Assembly (NCBI GenBank): GCA_009779845.1
Contig: WRBE01000003.1
Coordinates: 1 to 64,000, forward strand
Direction of reading: 5' to 3'
DNA: 64,000 nucleotides
Origin: Oscillospiraceae bacterium
GTDB taxonomy: Bacteria > Bacillota > Clostridia > Oscillospirales > Oscillospiraceae
Both the position numbers and the translations under genes were made by a program. The notes beneath the pieces were generated by a model. That model did no database searches. It was not told the origin of the DNA and was given only the letters and a program-made list of their open reading frames with translations. Below, in pieces: positions 58,429 to 64,000 of the stretch. The stretch's first letter is position 1. Every line of letters starts with the position of its first letter.

Positions 58429-58659
58429 ATGACATTTGAAATCAATCTAAGCTCTATTGAGGACGTAAAAACCTTCGTTACAGCCGCTGGCCTTGCCAGT
58501 TGCGACATTGACGTGCGCTCTGGCCGTTACTTAGTGGATGCTAAAAGCATCATGGGCCTATTCAGCCTTGACCTATCAAAGCCCGTCACAGTTGAAGTCC
58601 ACGGTTCGGAAGAGGCGGCTTTGGCGTTTAAAAATTCTATCTCCGCCTTGATTGTATAG
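58429..58659 (+). CDS. HPr-like protein without the phosphorylatable His
   Basis: A 76-residue protein with the C-terminal half of HPr: the Ser46-like motif DAKSIMGLFSLDL (Ser at about residue 39), then a strand pair and a final helix. The region that holds His15 in HPr (normally x-H-A-R-P) reads here as LSSIEDVKTFV, without any His near it. It therefore cannot relay phosphate from PEP through His15. It may act like Crh, which regulates carbon metabolism through its Ser alone, but this is inference. AAAGGAAG precedes the ATG. Confidence 0.8.
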   Translation: MTFEINLSSIEDVKTFVTAAGLASCDIDVRSGRYLVDAKSIMGLFSLDLSKPVTVEVHGSEEAALAFKNSISALIV

Positions 58660-58677
58660 CAAACGCCTACTCTCTTG

Positions 58678-59802
58678 ATGATCTATCTTGATAACGCCGC
58701 CACGACATTGCCTGACCCGGCGGTCACGGCTGTCGTGGCGGAGGTTTTAGCGACTCTTCCCGGCAACCCCTCTTCGCTCCATGCCTTAGGGCGTGAGGCA
58801 AATCGGCGGCTTGCGGAATACCGGGCTATTATACTGAATGCCCTTGGCAAAACCGGAACCCTTACCTTCACCTCCGGCGGGACGGAGAGCAATCACTGGG
58901 CGTTGAACGGCGCACTCCATCTCATGCGCCACCGGGGGCGGCACATTGTGGCGACCGCCATTGAGCATGATGCCGTACTTGCCCCCCTCAAAGCCCTTGG
59001 TGAAGCCGGATATGAAGTCACCCTGCTCACGCCGGACAGATTCGGGCAGGTTTCTTTAGAGTGTTTGGATGCGGCTCTGCGCCCGGACACAGCCTTGGTG
59101 TCGGTAATGCTGGTCAACAACGAGACCGGGGCGGTACTGCCGGTACAAAAAATGGCGGCGTTGACCCATGCGAACTCATCGGCCCTGTTTCACACAGATG
59201 CGGTGCAAGGGTTCGGTAAGGTTCCTTGTCGTGCTGACGAGTTAGGCGTTGACCTACTCTCACTCTCCGCCCACAAACTCCACGGCCCGAAAGGCGTGGG
59301 AGCATTGTGGGTAGCAGACAGCCTGACTCTGCCGCCCCTGTTCCGAGGCGGCGGGCAAGAGGGCGGCTTGCGTTCCGGCACGGAACCACTCCACAACATC
59401 GCCGGGTTTGCCAAGGCGGTAGAACTGGCTATGGCCCGGTTGGACGAGACCACAGGCCATCTGGACACTCTGCAACGCCATCTGCGAGAGTATTTGCCAA
59501 AGGCAGTGCCCACAGTCCGATTCCTACCTCAAGGCGCGCCCCATATCGTCAGCCTGTCCTTGTCCGGTTACAAGAGCGAGGTGGTCATGAACTTCCTCGA
59601 CAGTCAAGGGATTGCCGTCTCTCACGCCTCTGCCTGTAAGCGGGGCGGACGAAGCCACGTACTGGCCGCTATGGGTCTGCCGAACGATGTCATCGACGGC
59701 ACCCTCCGGGTCAGTTTTTCTAAGAACACCACAGTCGCCGAACTAGACTGTTTGATTGCCGCACTGAAAGAGGCCACGGCAACCCTCTTCCCTGTCCTAT
59801 AA
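58678..59802 (+). CDS. Cysteine desulfurase (NifS/IscS-like)
   Basis: A 374-residue PLP enzyme of class V. The N-terminal IYLDNAATT, FTSGGTESNHWAL (substrate side), IEHDAVLAPL, FHTDAVQGFGK (PLP-region His/Asp) and the Schiff-base lysine in LSAHKLHGPKGVG are intact. The catalytic Cys is in SHASACKRGGRSHVL, as in the short-loop type. It supplies sulfur for Fe-S clusters or tRNA thiolation. It begins 19 bases after the HPr-like gene without a clear ribosome binding site, so translation may depend on coupling. No iscU-like scaffold lies nearby. Confidence 0.9.
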   Translation: MIYLDNAATTLPDPAVTAVVAEVLATLPGNPSSLHALGREANRRLAEYRAIILNALGKTGTLTFTSGGTESNHWALNGALHLMRHRGRHIVATAIEHDAVLAPLKALGEAGYEVTLLTPDRFGQVSLECLDAALRPDTALVSVMLVNNETGAVLPVQKMAALTHANSSALFHTDAVQGFGKVPCRADELGVDLLSLSAHKLHGPKGVGALWVADSLTLPPLFRGGGQEGGLRSGTEPLHNIAGFAKAVELAMARLDETTGHLDTLQRHLREYLPKAVPTVRFLPQGAPHIVSLSLSGYKSEVVMNFLDSQGIAVSHASACKRGGRSHVLAAMGLPNDVIDGTLRVSFSKNTTVAELDCLIAALKEATATLFPVL

Positions 59803-59830
59803 ATCCCCCGCAAAGGTTGTGACCCCACCT

Positions 59831-60415
59831 ATGAAAAACAGCTTTTTCGCCCTCATTTCCCGGATGCGCTATATCGGTCGTTGGGGACTCATGCGAAACA
59901 GTCAACCGGAAAATATTCAAGAACACAGCCACATGGTGTCTGTCATCGCCCACGCTTTGGCTGTTATTCGTCAAGACGTGTTCGATGGGGACATTGACCC
60001 CAATCTGGTGGCAACTGCCGCCTTGTACCACGATGCGTCCGAGATTTTTACCGGGGATCTCCCTTCTCCCATCAAATATCTAAACCCGGACATACTAACT
60101 GCCTACCGGCAAGTAGAAGATGTGGCGATGGCAAAACTGTTGACCCTGCTGCCACAAACGCTGCAACAATCCTATGAGCCGCTACTTACCGTTGTTGACC
60201 CGGATGTCCACCAACTTATCAAATCCGCCGACCGACTTTCGGCTTATATCAAGTGTCTCGAAGAACTCCGGGCGGGCAACAACGAGTTTCGAGCCGCCGA
60301 GCGGGAAATTTTGCAAAGCTTAGAAAACAATCCACTGCCAGAAACTCAGTATTTTATGGAACACTTCCTCCCCGGTTTCCGCTTGACGTTAGACGAACTG
60401 GATTTGTCGGTTTAG
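59831..60415 (+). CDS. HD-domain phosphohydrolase (YfbR-like)
   Basis: A 194-residue HD-superfamily protein. The metal-binding His in ENIQEHSHMVSVIAHALA, the HD pair in ALYHDASEIFTGDLPSP and the late Asp in KSADRLSAYIKCLEEL match YfbR-type 5'-deoxynucleotidases. The length is near the family norm of 195-200. The start is uncertain: a GTG at 59819 gives four more residues, and the ATG at 59831 fits the family. It follows the cysteine desulfurase gene by under 30 bases and could be cotranscribed. Confidence 0.85.
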   Translation: MKNSFFALISRMRYIGRWGLMRNSQPENIQEHSHMVSVIAHALAVIRQDVFDGDIDPNLVATAALYHDASEIFTGDLPSPIKYLNPDILTAYRQVEDVAMAKLLTLLPQTLQQSYEPLLTVVDPDVHQLIKSADRLSAYIKCLEELRAGNNEFRAAEREILQSLENNPLPETQYFMEHFLPGFRLTLDELDLSV

Positions 60416-60467
60416 TTTCCAGTAATTATATTATGTAAATCAAATTTCAAAAGGAGCCTACCCTATT

Positions 60468-60737
60468 ATGAAAGCAATCGTCACTGTAATCGGAAAAGAC
60501 CAAGTCGGCATCATCGCCTCGGTTTGTAATGCCTTGAGCGAAAAACAGGTCAACGTCCTCGACATCAGCCAGACCGTTTTGCAAGAATATTTTGTCATGA
60601 TCATGTTAGCAGACTTGTCTGCCTGTTCCCTCTCTTTTGCCCGGCTTGCAGACCAGCTACAAGAGATGGGCGAGGGGCAGGGTCTGGACATCCGCATCCA
60701 GCGGGAAGACATTTTCAACGCCATGCACCGGATATAG
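60468..60737 (+). CDS. ACT-domain protein
   Basis: An 89-residue single ACT domain of the UPF0237/GcvR-like type: AIVTVIGKDQVGIIASVCNA (residues 3-22), then VNVLDISQTVLQEYFVMIML and a helix LADQLQEMGEGQGL. ACT domains bind amino acids or similar small ligands. It is placed 12 bases before the PFL-family gene, a pair conserved in many bacteria. AAAAGGAG stands before the ATG. Confidence 0.88.
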   Translation: MKAIVTVIGKDQVGIIASVCNALSEKQVNVLDISQTVLQEYFVMIMLADLSACSLSFARLADQLQEMGEGQGLDIRIQREDIFNAMHRI

Positions 60738-60749
60738 GAGGAGTTTTCC

Positions 60750-62111
60750 ATGATTCATCCACAAGAAATCCTCCAGACCATTGAGATGATCGACCAACAG
60801 CACTTAGATATCCGCACCATCACCATGGGCATCAACCTCTTAGATTGCGCCCACCCGGATATGGATATTTGCTGTGAAAATATCTACAACAAAATCGTCA
60901 CCTCCGCCCGCCACCTCGTCCCCGTTGGGGAGGCTATTGAGGCAGAGTTTGGTATTCCCATTGTCAACAAGCGCATCTCTGTTACCCCCATTTCTTTAGT
61001 AGCCGCGGCTGTGCAGGCGGAAGACTATGTGCCCCTGGCTCATGCCCTAGACCGGGCGGCAAAAGAAGTGGGTGTCAACTTCATCGGCGGGTTCTCAGCC
61101 TTGGTACACAAGGGCTTTACCGACAGTGACCGGAAGCTCATCGCCGCCATCCCAAGAGCCTTAACCAAGACCGAGCGGGTCTGTGCCAGCGTCAACGTGG
61201 GCACCACCAAGGCGGGGATTAACATGGATGCCGTACGCCTTATGGGTGACTGTATCAAAGAGGCCGCAGACCGCACCGCTTCCACCGGCGGAGCCGCCTG
61301 TTCTAAGCTGGTTGTATTCTGTAACGCCGTAGAGGACAACCCCTTTATGGCTGGCGCGTTCCACGGCGAAGGCGAGGCCGAGCACGTCATCAACGTCGGT
61401 GTCTCTGGCCCCGGCGTCGTCCACGCCGCTTTAAAGTCTCTTGGTGCTAACGCACCCTTTGACCAAGTGGCGGAGACGGTGAAGAAAACCGCTTTCCGCA
61501 TTACCCGCATGGGCCAATTGGTGGCAATGGAGGCGTCACGCCGTTTGGGTGTTCCTTTCGGCGTAGTGGACTTGTCCCTAGCCCCCACTCCCGCTGTGGG
61601 CGACAGCGTGGCCCGGATTTTAGAAGAGATGGGTTTGGAGATTTGCGGCACCCACGGCACAACTGCCGCATTAGCCCTGCTCAATGATGCCGTGAAAAAA
61701 GGCGGCGTGATGGCCTCCGGTCATGTGGGCGGCCTATCCGGGGCGTTTATCCCCGTCAGTGAGGACGAGGGCATGATCGCCGCCGCCCAGTCCGGGATTT
61801 TGACCATTGATAAGCTAGAGGCTATGACCTGCGTCTGCTCTGTGGGCCTGGACATGATCGCCGTCCCCGGTGAGACTACTGCCGAAACCATCTCCGCCAT
61901 CATCGCCGACGAGGCGGCCATCGGTATGATTAACCACAAAACCACCGCCGTGCGCATCATCCCCGCACCAGGCACACAGGTAGGGGATTTGGTCGAGTTC
62001 GGTGGCCTCTTAGGCACCGCCCCTGTCATGCCGGTACACGATGCCGCCAGCACCGTGTTTATCCGCCGAGGGGGACGGATTCCGGCACCCATGCAGGGGC
62101 TCAGGAATTAG
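60750..62111 (+). CDS. PFL-family protein (UPF0210)
   Basis: A 453-residue protein of the UPF0210/DUF711 family, structurally related to glycyl-radical-type barrels but without their glycine radical motif. Conserved-looking stretches include [76 protein letters not shown] and [17 protein letters not shown]. The role is not known. It is in the same transcript as the ACT protein, which may sense its ligand. Confidence 0.85.
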   Translation: MIHPQEILQTIEMIDQQHLDIRTITMGINLLDCAHPDMDICCENIYNKIVTSARHLVPVGEAIEAEFGIPIVNKRISVTPISLVAAAVQAEDYVPLAHALDRAAKEVGVNFIGGFSALVHKGFTDSDRKLIAAIPRALTKTERVCASVNVGTTKAGINMDAVRLMGDCIKEAADRTASTGGAACSKLVVFCNAVEDNPFMAGAFHGEGEAEHVINVGVSGPGVVHAALKSLGANAPFDQVAETVKKTAFRITRMGQLVAMEASRRLGVPFGVVDLSLAPTPAVGDSVARILEEMGLEICGTHGTTAALALLNDAVKKGGVMASGHVGGLSGAFIPVSEDEGMIAAAQSGILTIDKLEAMTCVCSVGLDMIAVPGETTAETISAIIADEAAIGMINHKTTAVRIIPAPGTQVGDLVEFGGLLGTAPVMPVHDAASTVFIRRGGRIPAPMQGLRN

Positions 62112-62260
62112 CTTATTCTAACTATTTCGGCGCATACGCCGTTATGGAACAATTTGTTTTGTTGGGGCTTCTATGGTGGGAAAGCTGAAGAGACGACAGG
62201 CAGAAGAAGAATAGTCAAATCATAATAAAAACCTACGCTATCGCATGAAAGGAGCAAGTT

Positions 62261-63523
62261 ATGGCAACAACATACAATCCCTATGACGACATGATTGCAG
62301 TCCTCGACACCGCAGCGGGTATGCTAAACATTGAGGAGAAAGAATACTGTACCTTCCGCGCCCCAGAGCGGGAATTGAAGGTTTCCGTCCCTGTCCAAAT
62401 GGACGATGGTTCCGTGCGGGTGTTTGAGGGCTATCGTGTCCAGCACTCCAGCATTCGCGGTCCCTTCAAGGGCGGCATCCGCTTCCACCACGAGGTGGAT
62501 ATGGACGAGGTGAAAGCTCTCTCCGCTTGGATGACCCTAAAATGCGCCGTGGTCAACATCCCTTACGGCGGCGGGAAAGGTGCTGTCAAAGTGGACCCCA
62601 GTGAACTCAGCCAAGCCGAGATTGAGCGGTTGACCCGAGGCTATACAAAGATGATTTCGCCTATCATCGGGCCGGAACAAGACATTCCGGCACCGGATGT
62701 GAACACCAACGCCCAAGTCATGGGCTGGATTATGGATACCTATAGCACCCTGAAGGGCTATTCTGCTCCCGGCGTAGTCACCGGAAAACCCATAGAGATT
62801 GGCGGCGCCTTGGGCCGGCGGGAGGCAACAGGCAGGGGTGTCATGATTGCTACAAACGAGGCGATTCAGCGCATGAACCTAAACAATGGTGCGGATATTC
62901 GCATTGCCATCCAAGGTATGGGCAATGTGGGCAGCATCGCCGCCCAGCTTTTGCATGAAAGCGGCCATAAAATCGTGGCCGTCAACGACGTGACCGGCGG
63001 ACTATATAACCCGGCTGGATTGGATATCCCCAGCATATTGGCACACTTGGCAACTAGCCCGACCCATGCGTTAGCGGGTTATACCGAGCCCGGTGCTTCA
63101 AGTATTACAAACGCCGAACTTCTCACTTGTGAGTGCGATGTCTTAGCACCCTGCGCCCTGCAAAACCAGATTACCGAAGCAAACGCCAAAGACGTAAAGG
63201 CCAAGCTGGTCGTAGAGGGCGCCAACGGCCCCACCACCGTAGAGGCGGACAAGATTCTGACAGAGCGCGGCGTCACCGTCATCCCGGACATTCTCGCCAA
63301 CGCCGGTGGCGTGGTGGTGTCCTATTTTGAGTGGGTGCAGAATTTGCAACACTTGAGGTGGGATGAGGAAAAGACCAACGAATCGCTGAATAAGATTATG
63401 TTGCAAAGCTTCCATGAGGTGGATGAGGCTCGTAAGCAGCATAATACAACCTTCCGCATGGGGGCCTATATGGTGGCCTTGGAGCGGTTAGTGAAGGTGA
63501 AGCGGATTCGGGGGTTGGCGTAG
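62261..63523 (+). CDS. gdhA: Glutamate dehydrogenase
   Basis: A 420-residue hexameric-type enzyme interconverting glutamate and 2-oxoglutarate plus ammonia. The substrate region is GYRVQHSSIRGPFKGGIRFH (catalytic-region lysines), VNIPYGGGKGAVKVDP with the active lysine, PAPDVNTN (catalytic Asp), and the Rossmann loop IQGMGNVGSIAAQLL. The length and the GMGNVG pattern suit the NAD-type found in anaerobes that ferment amino acids. AAAGGAG precedes the ATG. About 150 bases of leader carry a small CGGCGCATACGCCG hairpin; it ends at a clear terminator. Confidence 0.95.
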   Translation: MATTYNPYDDMIAVLDTAAGMLNIEEKEYCTFRAPERELKVSVPVQMDDGSVRVFEGYRVQHSSIRGPFKGGIRFHHEVDMDEVKALSAWMTLKCAVVNIPYGGGKGAVKVDPSELSQAEIERLTRGYTKMISPIIGPEQDIPAPDVNTNAQVMGWIMDTYSTLKGYSAPGVVTGKPIEIGGALGRREATGRGVMIATNEAIQRMNLNNGADIRIAIQGMGNVGSIAAQLLHESGHKIVAVNDVTGGLYNPAGLDIPSILAHLATSPTHALAGYTEPGASSITNAELLTCECDVLAPCALQNQITEANAKDVKAKLVVEGANGPTTVEADKILTERGVTVIPDILANAGGVVVSYFEWVQNLQHLRWDEEKTNESLNKIMLQSFHEVDEARKQHNTTFRMGAYMVALERLVKVKRIRGLA

Positions 63524-63547
63524 AGGTAGAATAGGGGTTTTAGAAGT

Positions 63548-63584
63548 AAAAGCGGGACAAGCGAGTGCTTGTTCCGCTTTTTTT
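63548..63584 (+). terminator. Terminator of gdhA
   Basis: AAAAGCGGGACAAGC pairs with GCTTGTTCCGCTTTT around GAGT, followed by TTTT. Confidence 0.85.
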
Positions 63585-63589
63585 GTTGG

Positions 63590-63865
63590 GGTGTAGCTCG
63601 GCGTTCCGCCGATTTTATCTCGGCGCAAGCCGCCAACTGGTCATGTCCTGCCGGACGGGCCTTCTTTGCCGTTTCGCAAAGAAGCAAAAAAACATAGGGG
63701 CTGCGCCCCTATGTACCCGCTAGGGTCAAGGGCAGAGTGACGACGGTTTTGCACCTTATACTCCGCACTGGTGCCAAAACTCTCTAGCCAGATGTAATAG
63801 TACTCGAAAACCCCAATGGTCAAGGGCGGTGGTGTCGCCAGTGGGACGTTCTATTGAAATGCGCT
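63590..63865 (-). repeat. Long dispersed repeat, copy C
   Basis: Minus-strand peptide units SIERPTGDTTALDHWG, then after a frame change FEYYYIW, EYKVQNRRHSA and SGYIGAQPLC, then a shared CAACTGGTCATG segment. It contains the GGGGCTGCGCCCC stem. It lies just after the gdhA terminator. Confidence 0.75.
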
Positions 63866-63876
63866 CAAAATCAACT

Positions 63877-63930
63877 TGAAACGTCCCATATACATCTCTC
63901 CTTTCAGAAAGAGTATATAGGACGTTTTTT
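63877..63930 (+). terminator. Terminator near the right edge
   Basis: Arms ACGTCCCATATACA and GTATATAGGACGTTTT pair imperfectly around a TCTCCTTTCAGA loop, with TTTTTT on the plus strand. On the minus strand it lies after the stop of the partial gene at the edge. Confidence 0.6.
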
Positions 63931-63938
63931 CCTGTGTG

Positions 63939-64000
63939 TTACATAAACCCTTCCACATACACCGTGGGCAACGCTGCATAGAATGCGGCGCAGTTTACTA
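63939..64000 (-). CDS. Partial C-terminus of a minus-strand gene
   Basis: The last 20 codons of a possible gene entering from the right: (V)NCAAFYAALPTVYVEGFM-stop, ending just before the terminator at 63877-63930. Too short to recognise. Confidence 0.3.
   Translation of the reverse strand, partial: VNCAAFYAALPTVYVEGFM

Noticed and set aside
62112..62260. Riboswitch in the gdhA leader
   Set aside because: Only one small CGGCGCATACGCCG hairpin is visible; no conserved aptamer motif can be recognised.
63641..63823. 60-codon frame in repeat copy C as a gene
   Set aside because: No ribosome binding site; other copies begin at other places and copy D lacks the centre. Treated as repeat, with the kept frame noted as a finding.

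Overview
The window looks like a chromosome segment from a Gram-positive anaerobe of the class Clostridia, probably an Oscillospiraceae-like lineage. That placement is inferred from gene content: a division/cell-wall (dcw) cluster with a PASTA-domain transpeptidase, a MurE whose DNPR motif suits meso-diaminopimelate peptidoglycan, a T-box leader, an S-layer-homology protein, pyruvate carboxylase, a 2-hydroxyacyl-CoA dehydratase-type gene set and a catabolic-type glutamate dehydrogenase. Base composition is moderately GC-rich, and a few accessory genes are visibly more AT-rich. Most genes start with a clear Shine-Dalgarno sequence and many operons end in strong hairpins.

Layout. 1-1100: debris of a mobile element, with a broken serine recombinase. 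1129-6400 (minus): methyltransferase, birA, a frameshifted small gene, murC, pth, prs. 6500-8540 (plus): a PadR-controlled envelope operon (padR, DUF1700, DUF4097) with a promoter/operator readable base by base. 8612-11081 (minus): a two-gene unit encoding an S-layer-domain protein with a Cys-rich repeated tail and a radical SAM/SPASM enzyme; this is the best candidate for an undescribed system. 11160-13370 (minus): DUF2975, small Xre regulator, DUF4153. 13545-15460 (plus): an NB-ARC-like STAND ATPase with TPRs, then the stub of a second gene with a similar N-terminus. 15464-22700 (minus): aldo/keto reductase, ccdA, pyruvate carboxylase and T-box-controlled trpB plus a degenerate trpA. 23090-30030 (minus, with one small plus-strand regulator): two small genes around a palindrome, then a beta-rich lipoprotein-like gene, pgsA, rimO, recX, recA and a CPBP protease. 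30111-34540 (minus): ferredoxin-type aldo/keto reductase, a RAYT, prmC and a two-component system.

34712-40537 (plus): an Sfp-type phosphopantetheinyl transferase, tRNA-Leu(CAA), a one-gene Mrr-N/SIR2 fusion inserted just after the tRNA, and three overlapping genes of the acyl-CoA dehydratase/activase family. 40786-53520 (minus): the dcw cluster in the order mraZ, rsmH, ftsL-like, pbp, murE, mraY, ftsW, murG, murA, divIB, ftsZ, without murD or murF; murC lies apart near 4 kb. 54129-58291: a small Cys-rich protein, a homoserine-dehydrogenase-like/SAF protein with a HAD hydrolase, and mtaB. 58429-63523 (plus): an HPr-like protein without the phosphorylatable His, a cysteine desulfurase, an HD phosphohydrolase, ACT and PFL-family proteins, and glutamate dehydrogenase.

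Two families of repeats run through the intergenic spaces. One is a short REP-like hairpin, present at least six times, including an inverted pair inside the reading frame of the window's own RAYT gene. The other is a longer element of about 170-300 bases in at least four copies, in both orientations, that preserves a peptide reading frame. Three loci look like defence or mobile cargo: the SIR2 fusion, the NB-ARC gene with its stub, and the recombinase remnant.
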